Shown here: positions 47,368 through 56,808 of the stretch, piece by piece
How the letters are laid out: each line of letters begins with the position of its first letter
Numbering within the stretch: the first letter of the stretch is position 1
Origin: an uncultured Clostridia bacterium
GTDB taxonomy: Bacteria; Bacillota; Limnochordia; Darwinibacteriales; DTU012
Reading direction: 5' to 3'
Assembly: GCA_900019385.1 (NCBI GenBank)
Contig: FIZJ01000016.1
Span: 1 to 64,000, forward strand
DNA length: 64,000 bases
Made by a program: the position numbers and the translations under genes
The notes under the pieces: model-generated
Database searches by the model: none
What the model saw: the letters and a program-made list of their open reading frames with translations, nothing else
Told to the model about the DNA's origin: nothing

Positions 47368-48327
47368 ATGTTTTCCAAAAAAACGATCGAGTCTTTCAGC
47401 CGCCAAGTGTCGGAACAGAACTTGATCGAAACCATCGACCTGGGGCTTAGGACTGTAGAGGTCAAAAAGATCGTTGGCTCTGTGAACCGGTGGCAGGATT
47501 TCGATGCCCAGTTCCGCTTCCGCCTCACGTCGCGGACAGCCATGGAACGGTACGCCCGGATCAAGAAAGCCATGGAAGAAGGTGTGGTCCTGCCTCCCGT
47601 CAAGCTGTACAAAGTGCGGGACAAATACTATGTCATGGACGGCCACCACCGGGTCGCGGCGGCAAAAGAACTAGGGCAGATTTATATCGACGCGTATGTA
47701 ACCGAGTATCTCCCCAGCGGTGATTCCATGCAGCACCTTTTGTGGCGCGAGCGTGCCCAGTTTGAATACCGCACTGGATTGTCGGATATCGAATTCACAG
47801 AATTGGGAATGTACGATGAGCTGTTGAAGCAGATCGAGCGGTACAAGCAGGAAGAATACAAGCACTACCATATCAACGACAGTTTTTTCCACGTTGCTAA
47901 GCAGTGGTATTACGAGATTTACCTTCCCGTTGTTGAGGAAATACGCAGGGAAAAACTGCTGGAAGACTTTCCGAACCGCACTGAAGCCGATCTTTTTTTA
48001 TATGCGACATATCACCGCATCGCCAAAAGCCGCCTGCTTCAGGAACAGGTCACCTACCGAGAGGCCCTGGCCGATCTCAAGCCTTCCGACAGGAAAACCC
48101 TCAAGGACAAAATACTGGAGATTGTCGGCAGCCTGCTCCGGCTGAACGATGTCCCCCACGACTGCCCTCATGGATTGATCATCGACGAAGACGGCCTGGT
48201 CAGAGTCACTAAAGACTGCGAAGGCTGCGCCAAATGTGCCCGCGGCAAGGACGCGGTTCCGGTAGAGCCGCAGATCATCAGCGAAGAGGATATCAAAGGT
48301 TACCGCAAGACGTACAGAGTGCCTTGA
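47368..48327 (+). CDS. ParB/sulfiredoxin-like domain protein with C-terminal Cys cluster
   Basis: VVLPPVKLYKVRDKYYVMDGHHRVAAAKELGQIYIDAYVTEY is a ParB-N-like signature; C-terminal DCPHGLIIDEDGLVRVTKDCEGCAKCARG. Confidence 0.75.
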   Translation: MFSKKTIESFSRQVSEQNLIETIDLGLRTVEVKKIVGSVNRWQDFDAQFRFRLTSRTAMERYARIKKAMEEGVVLPPVKLYKVRDKYYVMDGHHRVAAAKELGQIYIDAYVTEYLPSGDSMQHLLWRERAQFEYRTGLSDIEFTELGMYDELLKQIERYKQEEYKHYHINDSFFHVAKQWYYEIYLPVVEEIRREKLLEDFPNRTEADLFLYATYHRIAKSRLLQEQVTYREALADLKPSDRKTLKDKILEIVGSLLRLNDVPHDCPHGLIIDEDGLVRVTKDCEGCAKCARGKDAVPVEPQIISEEDIKGYRKTYRVP

Positions 48328-48359
48328 GCACTCTTGGTTTTCCCCAAGGAGTGTGTTGA

Positions 48360-49046
48360 ATGCCTGATTCCAATACTGTCCGAGAGATCACTGCCATTTT
48401 AAAGAGCCTGTATCCAAACGCTCAAACTGAATTAGAGTACCGCACCCCGTTTCAGCTGCTTGTCGCCACAATTCTCTCCGCCCAGTGCACAGATCAGCGT
48501 GTAAACATGATTACCCGCCGGCTGTTTCAAGACCACCCGTCTGTCGAGGATATAGCCCAGTTATCCCTGGGTGAACTGGAAGAGTATATCCGTTCCGCCG
48601 GGTTGTGGCAGACAAAAGCCCGCAGCATCAAAAAAACTTGCCAGATCTTGATCGAGCGGCACAACGGCGAAGTGCCCAAGACCCGCGAGGAACTGATGCG
48701 GCTTCCCGGTGTTGGGCGCAAGACGGCAAACGTTGTTTTAGCCAACGCTTTCAACCTGCCCGCCTTTGCCGTGGATACCCACGTCCACCGGGTTGCGAAC
48801 CGTTTAGGTTTGGCCAGCAGCAAAAGACCGGAACAGACCGAACAGCAGCTGATGGAGGCCTTTCCGGAACATCTTTGGAAAGACGCTCACCATTGGCTGA
48901 TTCGGCACGGGCGCAGGGTCTGCCACGCCCGTAAACCCCAGTGCGAGCGCTGCGCTCTGGCCCATTTGTGCCCGAGCGCGCCTAAACCCCGATCGGATCA
49001 GGAATCTCGGTGTAAACAGGAAGATAATCAAGATCCGTATAGATGA
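48360..49046 (+). CDS. nth: Endonuclease III
   Basis: PFQLLVATILSAQCTDQRVNMITRRLF...LMRLPGVGRKTANVVLANAFNLPAFAVDTHVHRVANRLGL; 4Fe-4S CHARKPQCERCALAHLC. Confidence 0.96.
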   Translation: MPDSNTVREITAILKSLYPNAQTELEYRTPFQLLVATILSAQCTDQRVNMITRRLFQDHPSVEDIAQLSLGELEEYIRSAGLWQTKARSIKKTCQILIERHNGEVPKTREELMRLPGVGRKTANVVLANAFNLPAFAVDTHVHRVANRLGLASSKRPEQTEQQLMEAFPEHLWKDAHHWLIRHGRRVCHARKPQCERCALAHLCPSAPKPRSDQESRCKQEDNQDPYR

Positions 49047-50910
49047 TCACGGTGGTTCCCGGATATACCTCGGCATTTGGAGCCGGGATCTGGTCGATAA
49101 TTCGAGAACCCAGTCCTGCTGTTTCCACTCTAAACCCCGCTTCAGAAAGAATCCTTTGAGCCTCGGCAGTTGGCTTGCCCAACACATCAGGGACTCTTAC
49201 CGCCAGACGGCGGTCAATGCCGCTTTCTTTTTCCGGGACGACTCCCAGATAGGGCATGATCTGCTCTACTAGACGAGCAAAGACAGGACTGGCGATAATG
49301 CCGCCGTAGAACGCGCCCTGAGGTTCCCACAGCACTAGAAGCCCAACAATTTGAGGATCGTGTTCCGGAGCATATCCGGCAAAAGAAGTCACTGTTTTTG
49401 AATGGGAATAGCGGCCGTTTTCCACCAGTTGGGCTGTACCTGTCTTCCCAGCCACAGCGTACCCCTTCACGTCAGCCTTCTTTCCAGAACCGTTCGCAAT
49501 GACTGACCGCAAGACTTTGCTCACCATGTCGGCGATGTTCGGATCAATAATTCTCTCAGGAGGCGGAATATCCGGCGCGATCTCTCCTGATTCAGTACGG
49601 ATCGCCTTCACATAATGGGGTACACAATAAACACCGTCGTTGGCGATAGCGGCGAACGCTGCCAAGAGCTGCAGCGGCGTGCAGGTGAACCCCTGCCCAA
49701 ATCCGATGTTAGCCCAAGTGACAAGGGGCACTTTTTCAGAAGGAGGCCGAACCGTCCCCGGCGCTTCGCCGGGAAAATCAACACCAAGTCGGCTGCCGAA
49801 CTTGAATGTTTTAAGGTACTGATAGAACCTCTCTCCGCCTAAATCAATGCCTAATTTGGCATAAAACGGATTGCACGAGTTCTCCAGGGTCTGGGTGAAC
49901 GACTGCGGCCCATGGCCGCCCCGGTTCCAACAGCGGATCGTCCACCCGGACACATTGATGTAACCCGGATCAAAGAAGTGTGTGTTCAGCGTCGCTACCC
50001 CCGCATCCAAGGCTGCCGCCGCGGTTACCGCCTTGAATGTCGAGCCTGGCTCATAGGTGTCGGTAACCGCTATGTTTCGGCGGTTCTCGATAGGATATGC
50101 ATTGTAGTCCAGCAAATCGTATGTTGGATAGATGGCGTTGGCCAGAATCTCCCCCGTCTTGGGATCTGCAATGACAATCAAACCCAAGCGAGATCCCGTC
50201 TCCAGGCAAGCCCGCCGTACTTCCTTTTCGGCAATCTGCTGAATGTAGAAGTCCAGAGTGAGGATGATGTCGGCCCCGTCAACACTCGGCGTATAGGCCT
50301 TGATGCCGCCATCGATGATCTGGCCGACGGCATCGCGTTCAAAAATGGCCTCTCCCTTGACTCCTTTAAGGTAGCTGTCATAGTACAGCTCAATACCTTC
50401 CAGGCCTTCGTTGTCAATTCCCACTATCCCCAGCACCTGAGGCGCCAGCGAACCATAAGGGTAGAAACGCTCTGGGTTCTCCACAACACCAATGCCCGGT
50501 AAGTTAGCCTGATGGACTGCGAGGGCTTCCTCGGTGGACACCCGCTTTTTGATCCATTCACTGGCGGTGTTTCTCTTTAGGCGCTGCAAGACGAATTCCA
50601 AATCCAGCTCCAAGATTTCACTGAGTCTTGCCGCAGTGTATTCTTTGTCCTGCACTTGGTTGGGGATGGCATATACGGCATTGGCGCTGACCGAAACCGC
50701 CAAAGGTATCCCGTTGCGGTCATAGATGGTTCCTCGTTTGGCATCCACTGGTATAGACTGCAGTCTCTGATCCATGGCCTTACCTATGAAGAAACTGTTC
50801 CTGGCCAGTTGAAGATAAACCAAGCGTCCGCCAAGAAGCAGGACGCTTAAGGTAACACTTACGAATAAAAGCATTATTCTCTTTCCTACCAATGTGTTTG
50901 AGACACGCAC
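48982..50910 (-). CDS. Penicillin-binding protein 2 / FtsI-SpoVD-like transpeptidase with PASTA domain
   Basis: GTIYDRNGIPLAVSV; DTYEPGSTFKAVTAAAALDAG (SxxK); SCN motif ENSCNPFY; KTGTAQ; C-terminal VRVPDVLGKPTAEAQRILSEAGFRVETAGLGSRIIDQIPAPNAEVYPGTTVIIYT (PASTA). Confidence 0.94.
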   Translation of the reverse strand: MRVSNTLVGKRIMLLFVSVTLSVLLLGGRLVYLQLARNSFFIGKAMDQRLQSIPVDAKRGTIYDRNGIPLAVSVSANAVYAIPNQVQDKEYTAARLSEILELDLEFVLQRLKRNTASEWIKKRVSTEEALAVHQANLPGIGVVENPERFYPYGSLAPQVLGIVGIDNEGLEGIELYYDSYLKGVKGEAIFERDAVGQIIDGGIKAYTPSVDGADIILTLDFYIQQIAEKEVRRACLETGSRLGLIVIADPKTGEILANAIYPTYDLLDYNAYPIENRRNIAVTDTYEPGSTFKAVTAAAALDAGVATLNTHFFDPGYINVSGWTIRCWNRGGHGPQSFTQTLENSCNPFYAKLGIDLGGERFYQYLKTFKFGSRLGVDFPGEAPGTVRPPSEKVPLVTWANIGFGQGFTCTPLQLLAAFAAIANDGVYCVPHYVKAIRTESGEIAPDIPPPERIIDPNIADMVSKVLRSVIANGSGKKADVKGYAVAGKTGTAQLVENGRYSHSKTVTSFAGYAPEHDPQIVGLLVLWEPQGAFYGGIIASPVFARLVEQIMPYLGVVPEKESGIDRRLAVRVPDVLGKPTAEAQRILSEAGFRVETAGLGSRIIDQIPAPNAEVYPGTTVIIYTDLDYLPVYTEIPDPIGV

Positions 50911-50922
50911 TAAACCGCCTCC

Positions 50923-52065
50923 CTAAAAGAGTCGCGCGAAGAATTGAAGAATACGGTTCCATATCCTCCGCAGAAAAGAAGCAAGCCCTGTGCTCTGATC
51001 AGCCACCAGATCCATCCTGCCGAACTCTTCGCCATCTCGCAGCACAACCAGTTCACCGACTTTGTCTCCCTTGGCGACTGGTGCCCGCACCGGTGCCAGT
51101 TCCACCCTAGTTTCAATTTGACGGTCTGCTTCGCTGAACACAAAGACTGACAAATCCTGTTTTAGGACTGCGCCGATCAAGTATGTCACACCGTCGGGCA
51201 CATTGACCTTGGCGATCAGCTCATCCTTTGGGATGACTGTCTCCAGCCGTGCGTAGGAGTACTCGATCAGTTCTTCTGATTCTTCGTTGCGCACTTCCCG
51301 GCTGGATGCTCCGAGGACCACCACTATCAGGCTGCGGCCTTCCCGGGTGACACTCGTAATCAAGGTGTGCCCTGCGGGAGTGGTGGCTCCCGTTTTGATT
51401 CCGGTGACTCCCTTTACCTCATGCAGCAGCGCGTTGGAGTTGCGGATAGTCTTGTTCTGCGGCTTAAGCTCATATTCTCTTGTCGATACAAAGCGGCGGA
51501 ACAAAGGATTCTCCATGGCGAACCGTGACAAGACAGCCATGTCATAAGCAGTGGAGTAGTTGCCGCTGAAAATCGACAGAAGTCCTGTCGCGTCCACAAA
51601 ATTGGTATCTTTCAGCCCCAATTCTTTTGCTCTATTAGTCATCAGCCTGGCAAACTCTTGCTCTGATCCAGCCGCGTATTCCGCCAAAGCCACGGCCGCG
51701 TCGTTGGCCGACGCCAAGGCTGCTGCATACAAGAGTTCTTCTACGGTGAACTTGTCACCACTTTTCAGTTTGATCTCAGTCCCGCCGCGGCTGGCGGCGT
51801 TGGCACTGGCAGTGACGACATCATTGAGGCCTATCTTACCAGCTTGGACCAACTCGCAAACATACAAAATCGTCATGATTTTGGTCAGGCTTGCGATAGA
51901 ACGCTGCTGATGAGGATTTTTAGCGTACAGTACATGGCCGAAGTCTGCGTCATAAATCACGACAGCGGCAGCTGACACGCTCGGGAAACCCTTCTGGGCA
52001 CTGACTACCGGACAAAAAGCCAAACAGGCCGCAAGTAAAATAATGATCAGTTTTCGTACTGTCAT
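50923..52065 (-). CDS. D-alanyl-D-alanine carboxypeptidase (DacF/PBP5 type)
   Basis: Signal peptide; RSIASLTKIMTILYVCEL (SxxK), YSTAYDM (SxN-like), VTGIKTGATTPAGHTLITSV (KTG). Confidence 0.94.
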   Translation of the reverse strand: MTVRKLIIILLAACLAFCPVVSAQKGFPSVSAAAVVIYDADFGHVLYAKNPHQQRSIASLTKIMTILYVCELVQAGKIGLNDVVTASANAASRGGTEIKLKSGDKFTVEELLYAAALASANDAAVALAEYAAGSEQEFARLMTNRAKELGLKDTNFVDATGLLSIFSGNYSTAYDMAVLSRFAMENPLFRRFVSTREYELKPQNKTIRNSNALLHEVKGVTGIKTGATTPAGHTLITSVTREGRSLIVVVLGASSREVRNEESEELIEYSYARLETVIPKDELIAKVNVPDGVTYLIGAVLKQDLSVFVFSEADRQIETRVELAPVRAPVAKGDKVGELVVLRDGEEFGRMDLVADQSTGLASFLRRIWNRILQFFARLF

Positions 52066-52193
52066 TCTACTCCCCCTCAGCCTTTACATCAGATTATACG
52101 CCGGGCTTAAGGATCTTATTACGCTTCGTATCACGGATTACACCGCCGGGGCATATATTGCTAGTAATTGTGCAATCCCAAGGAGTGGTCTTG

Positions 52194-53237
52194 ATGGAAA
52201 CCAAGCTCCTTGACAAACGTCCATCGCTGTTCAACCATTTCGTGGCCTCCCACCCCCGCGGCGACCTGCTGCAGACAACCTACTGGGGACAGCTGAAGTC
52301 CCTGACCGGATGGGAGCCTTTTCCTTTGGGTGTGATGTCAGGAGGACAGCTTCTTGCCGGCGCGCTTGTGCTGAAACGCAAAATACCCCTAATGAGTAAG
52401 TGCATCTTCTATTCACCGCGTGGCCCTCTCTTCTCGGATTTGGAAGCTCTTGAATGTTTGGTGGAAGGAGTGGCGGAACTTGCCCAGGAACACGGTGCCC
52501 TGTTTTGGAAAATGGATCCTGCGCTGCCGAAAGGCGATCCCTTGTGGAGCCAGTTTGCCCAAAAACGACTCCACAAAGTAGACACAGGCCTCGACTTTGA
52601 TGGTGTCCAGCCTGGGTTCATCATGGAACTTGACTTGCGCCCCTCACTGGAAACTATTCTTGCCAATATGAAGAGTAAAACTCGTTACAATATCCGCTAT
52701 GCGCAGCGCAAGGGAGTCACAGTCCGGTTGAGCCACTCCAAGAGCGATCTTTCCATATTCTACCCGCTGCTTGAGGAAACAGCTGCCAGAGATCGGTTCA
52801 CCATCCGCTCCTTTGCCTACTTTGAGCATCTTTGGGACTGCCTTGTCCCCCACCGCGCCGCTCAGCTGTTTCTGGCTTTCCACGAGGAGCAGCCCCTGGC
52901 CGGAGCCATAACCTTCCGATTGGGCAAGCGTGCATGGTATGTTTACGGGGCGTCAGCCAACATCAAGCGCAATCTTCAAGCCAGCTACGCTCTGCAGTGG
53001 GAAATGATCCGCTGGGCTAAAAGCACAGGATGCACAGTTTATGACTTCCGGGGCGTGTCAGGCAACCTCGATCCCGACCATCCGCTGTTCGGACTGTACC
53101 GCTTTAAGGAAGGCTTTGGCGCGAAGCTGGTGGAGTATGTCGGCGAGTATGATCTTCCCTTTTCCCCGCTGTACCGCTTTTGGAAGCCTGCGGCTGACTT
53201 CTACAGGATACTCAGCGGCAGGCACCACCGCAGGTGA
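52194..53237 (+). CDS. FemAB-family peptidoglycan bridge aminoacyltransferase
   Basis: HPRGDLLQTTYWGQLKSLTGWEPFPLGV...NMKSKTRYNIRYAQRKGVTVR...YALQWEMIRWAKSTGCTVYDFRGVSGNLDPDHPLFGLYRFKEGFGAKLVEYVGEYDLP. Confidence 0.94.
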   Translation: METKLLDKRPSLFNHFVASHPRGDLLQTTYWGQLKSLTGWEPFPLGVMSGGQLLAGALVLKRKIPLMSKCIFYSPRGPLFSDLEALECLVEGVAELAQEHGALFWKMDPALPKGDPLWSQFAQKRLHKVDTGLDFDGVQPGFIMELDLRPSLETILANMKSKTRYNIRYAQRKGVTVRLSHSKSDLSIFYPLLEETAARDRFTIRSFAYFEHLWDCLVPHRAAQLFLAFHEEQPLAGAITFRLGKRAWYVYGASANIKRNLQASYALQWEMIRWAKSTGCTVYDFRGVSGNLDPDHPLFGLYRFKEGFGAKLVEYVGEYDLPFSPLYRFWKPAADFYRILSGRHHRR

Positions 53238-53244
53238 TCACCTA

Positions 53245-54486
53245 ATGGAATGGATCGGCCCAACCTGGGTTGAAGTCGATTTGGACGCCATCGGAAACAA
53301 TTTGACAACCCTCCGGGCGCTGACCAAGGCTCACATCTGCCCAGTGGTGAAAGCTGATGCCTACGGCCACGGACTGACTGTAACGGGCCTTTTCCTCCAA
53401 CAGCAGGGCGTCCGGCTCCTCGCTGTAAGCGACGTGGATGAAGGTGTCACACTCCGCCAGTGCGGTGTCACGGTTCCAGTACTAATACTGACACCTCTCT
53501 TGCCGCAGCAAGCCCCGCAAGCGGTGCTTCACAATTTGACGGTGACAGTCACCTCCAAGGAACTGATCTGTACCCTGGCCGGTCTCGGCCAGGCTTGCCG
53601 CCGTATAGTAAAAGTCCACTTGAAGATCAACACGGGAATGAACCGAGTTGGGATCCCGCCTGAATCAGCCCTGGAATATGCCCGGTTGATTGCTGAATGC
53701 CCGTACTTGATGCTTGAGGGAGTCTACACACATTTCGCCGAAGCTGACCACAACAACGGCTTTACAAGAAAGCAGCTGCAGAGGCTGCTTGATGTCAAAT
53801 CGGCATTTACAAGCTCAGGGCTTGAAAACTTACTTTGGCATGCCGCCGGTTCCTCGGCTTTTTTCACCCTTCCCGAAAGTCATCTGGATCTAGTGCGGAT
53901 CGGCTCTGCTCTTTTCGGTCAAACCCGGGTCGGGCTGCCCTCTGGTGCGGCGCTCGAAAACACGTGGAATCTCTACACCAGGATCGTTCAGGTCCAGAGA
54001 GTTGCCAAAGGTGCTCCCATTGGCTATAATCAAAGGTATACAGCAAGACGGGACTCAGTCATTGGTGTAATCCCTGTTGGATACGGCGACGGTTTTGGAG
54101 TGTTCCCGGACAATTTCGATTTATGGAGGCATCTCCGGTCTGCCCTGGTCAAGCTTGTACGCAAACCACACCAAGTCTCTATCGACGGCTGTGACTATCC
54201 AATAGTGGGAAAGATTGCCATGGGGTTGAGCTGCGTAGATCTCACGGAACACCCCAGGGCCCTGGAACTGATCGGGGTTCCAGTCCGTGTTCAAGCCCGC
54301 AGAACCACAATCAGCCGCCGGATACCCAAGGTTTACACCATTAACGGAAAACCCGCGCTGATCTACCGGCACTGCTGCTATTGGCGGCCGGTGGTTAAAA
54401 ACAGTGAACTTTACGCCATTGCTGTAAGTGTTAAGACAGCCAAGGAAATCATTGAGCGGAGGAATCGAGATGGTCAAGACTCGTAG
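53245..54486 (+). CDS. alr: Alanine racemase
   Basis: WVEVDLDAIGNNLTTLRALTKAHICPVVKADAYGHG (PLP Lys motif); KINTGMNRVGI; VIPVGYGDG. Confidence 0.94.
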   Translation: MEWIGPTWVEVDLDAIGNNLTTLRALTKAHICPVVKADAYGHGLTVTGLFLQQQGVRLLAVSDVDEGVTLRQCGVTVPVLILTPLLPQQAPQAVLHNLTVTVTSKELICTLAGLGQACRRIVKVHLKINTGMNRVGIPPESALEYARLIAECPYLMLEGVYTHFAEADHNNGFTRKQLQRLLDVKSAFTSSGLENLLWHAAGSSAFFTLPESHLDLVRIGSALFGQTRVGLPSGAALENTWNLYTRIVQVQRVAKGAPIGYNQRYTARRDSVIGVIPVGYGDGFGVFPDNFDLWRHLRSALVKLVRKPHQVSIDGCDYPIVGKIAMGLSCVDLTEHPRALELIGVPVRVQARRTTISRRIPKVYTINGKPALIYRHCCYWRPVVKNSELYAIAVSVKTAKEIIERRNRDGQDS

Positions 54487-55336
54487 GAACTACTGGAAAT
54501 GGGTCTTTCTGTTGCTGGCAGTGGTAGCTGTGATCCGCGTCGTCCGTTTTGGTTTCAATCTGGTACAGTTCGGCTCCGGGATTGCCTTGATCCGAATTGA
54601 GGGTGCAATAGACGGTTCAACCCTAATACCAGCCAGCAGTGCATTAGATCAGCTGCGGGCTGCGGAGAAAGATCCCCAGATCAAGGCTGTCGTGCTGCGT
54701 ATCAACAGTCCCGGCGGGTCGGCGGCTGCCAGCCAGGAACTATACAACGCAGTCTTGCGGTTCCGCCAGCGAGGTATCCCGGTAGTGGCATCCCTCGGTG
54801 ACATAGCCGCTTCCGGTGGGTATTACGCAGCATCAGCGGCTGATTATATCTATGCCAACGGATCCACAATCACCGGTTCGATCGGTGTGATCATGCAGAC
54901 TTTCAATTTTGAGGAACTTTACAGAAAACTGGGTATCGGCGTCGAGGTTGTCAAATCCGGTGAGTTCAAAGACACCGGCTCGTCTTTCCGCTCCCTTACC
55001 GAAACCGAAACCGAACTACTATCCGAACTGATCAACGATGCCTGGGACCAGTTTGTGGAAGATGTGGCCAATGCCAGAGACTTGCAGCGGGAGCAAGTTG
55101 AAGCCGTTGCCGACGGACGGATCCTTACCGGCAGGCAAGCACTTGAGGCAGGGTTGGTTGACGCTTTGGGCGATCTGGAAGACGCCACCCAAAAAGCGGT
55201 GGAGTTGGCGGGAATAACCGGATCATACTTTATTAGAACCTACCAAAAGGATCCAAGCCTGCTCCAGAGGCTGCTGTCCACATTGGCCGATCTGTTTCCA
55301 AAGGCTGGCGTAAGCCTGCGCTATCAGTCGATTTGA
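54470..55336 (+). CDS. sppA: Signal peptide peptidase SppA
   Basis: IALIRIEGAIDG...VVLRINSPGGSAAASQELYNAV...VVASLGDIAASGGYYAASAADYIYANGSTITGSIGVIMQ. Confidence 0.95.
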   Translation: MVKTRRNYWKWVFLLLAVVAVIRVVRFGFNLVQFGSGIALIRIEGAIDGSTLIPASSALDQLRAAEKDPQIKAVVLRINSPGGSAAASQELYNAVLRFRQRGIPVVASLGDIAASGGYYAASAADYIYANGSTITGSIGVIMQTFNFEELYRKLGIGVEVVKSGEFKDTGSSFRSLTETETELLSELINDAWDQFVEDVANARDLQREQVEAVADGRILTGRQALEAGLVDALGDLEDATQKAVELAGITGSYFIRTYQKDPSLLQRLLSTLADLFPKAGVSLRYQSI

Positions 55337-55384
55337 CAACCATGCCCATACCGGGTATCATAAAGCCATAGAGGTGAATCTGCT

Positions 55385-55651
55385 ATGGGAGATACCGAAG
55401 GCAAAAACAAGCTGATCCAACGTTTAAAGCGGGTGGAAGGTCAGATCCGGGGTATCCAAAGAATGATCGATGAAGAAGAAAACTGCATCGAGATACTGAC
55501 ACAGGTCGCCGCCGCTCGGGCGGCTCTAGACCGGGTAGGGATGATCATCTTTGAGGAACACAGCCATACCTGCCTGCTGAAGGCCATTGAAGAAGGCCAG
55601 GATGACGCTATCGACGAGTTGATGCATGCGTTGAAACGTTTTATGCAGTAA
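55385..55651 (+). CDS. CsoR/FrmR-family metal/formaldehyde-sensitive repressor
   Basis: LIQRLKRVEGQIRGIQRMIDEEENCIEILTQVAAARAALDRVGMIIFEEHSHTCLLKA. Confidence 0.93.
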   Translation: MGDTEGKNKLIQRLKRVEGQIRGIQRMIDEEENCIEILTQVAAARAALDRVGMIIFEEHSHTCLLKAIEEGQDDAIDELMHALKRFMQ

Positions 55652-55686
55652 AAAAAGCGAGCAGCCTAACACTGCTCGCTTTTTTT
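55650..55686. terminator. Bidirectional intrinsic terminator
   Basis: AAAAAAGCGAGCAG-N7-CTGCTCGCTTTTTTT. Confidence 0.9.
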
Positions 55687-55691
55687 CTCTT

Positions 55692-56705
55692 TCATGGCAA
55701 TAGCTCAAGGGGATTGATGGTCTCACCGTTATATTTGATTCTAAAATCCAGGTGCGGCCCGGTGGAGAGACCAGTCGAACCGACCCGGGCAATCGTCTGT
55801 CCGGCCTTGACCACGTCCCCCTTCTTGACCAACAATTGTGAGTTATGTCCATACCAGGTTGTGTATCCCCCACCGTGATCGATTACTACTCCATAACCGT
55901 AATCGCCCATCCATTCCGCCTTGATCACCACTCCCGCCGCGGCTGCTCTAACCAACGTTCCTTGGGGAGCGGCGATGTCTATTCCTCCATGAAAGTGCCG
56001 CACATTAGTGATCGGATGATCACGCCAGCCGTAGGGCGAGGAGATCGAACCGGAAACAGGCCAGTTGAACCGCGGCGGTTGCGATCCTGTCATAGCCGGA
56101 ACGGACACAGCCGACCCGATCGGGATTACCAGACGCTGGCCTGCTCTAATCCGGTCGGGGTCGCTGATGGAATTGTATTCAGCCAAATCTGTCGCAGATA
56201 GGCCGAATTTTTTGGCGATCACCGAGAGGTTTTCACCTTTTTGAACAACATACTCCTGCTCGGCTTCAGCCAAGGGGATCGCTAGTTTCTGGCCGGGATA
56301 GATGACTGTGGAGGCCAGTTGGTTGTAAGCCATCAAATCAGCAACAGAAATATCATACGCTCTGGCGATATGTGACAATGTATCTCCGCTTTTGACGACA
56401 TAAACCCGCTGTTGGTTGGCATGGGCCGTAAGCGCGGCGATGGTCTGCGGGCCAACAATACCGTCCACTGTCAGTCCGTGCTCCTTCTGGAACTGCCGCA
56501 CCACTTTGTCGGTCTGTGCGCCGAAAATCCCATCGACCGTGATCTCATAGCCCAAACAGGACAGGTATTCCTGCAGGACCCGGACGTCATCTCCCCGCAT
56601 TCCCGATTTCAAGAAGCGGGTGCCTAATCCATCGACCACATTCGCCGGGGCAAGCAAAGAAACGATCAGCAAAAAAATAAACAAGGCGATTAACCTGACT
56701 TTCAT
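55692..56705 (-). CDS. Exported M23 peptidase with peptidoglycan-binding and two LysM domains
   Basis: PGB LKSGMRGDDVRVLQEYLSCLGYEITVDGIFGAQTDKVVRQFQ; two LysM (YVVKSGDTLSHIARAYDIS; YVVQKGENLSVIAKKFGLS); M23 HFHGGIDIAAPQGTLVRAAAAGVV...GPHLDFRI. Confidence 0.96.
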   Translation of the reverse strand: MKVRLIALFIFLLIVSLLAPANVVDGLGTRFLKSGMRGDDVRVLQEYLSCLGYEITVDGIFGAQTDKVVRQFQKEHGLTVDGIVGPQTIAALTAHANQQRVYVVKSGDTLSHIARAYDISVADLMAYNQLASTVIYPGQKLAIPLAEAEQEYVVQKGENLSVIAKKFGLSATDLAEYNSISDPDRIRAGQRLVIPIGSAVSVPAMTGSQPPRFNWPVSGSISSPYGWRDHPITNVRHFHGGIDIAAPQGTLVRAAAAGVVIKAEWMGDYGYGVVIDHGGGYTTWYGHNSQLLVKKGDVVKAGQTIARVGSTGLSTGPHLDFRIKYNGETINPLELLP

Positions 56706-56808
56706 GGCTCCCTCCCAAACGGTTGCGTACGGAACGGGTGCGTACGTATTTTTTCCTTTACATGAAAGTATTGGTTAAACCGCCTCTATTTATACCTTGA
56801 CTGATTCG

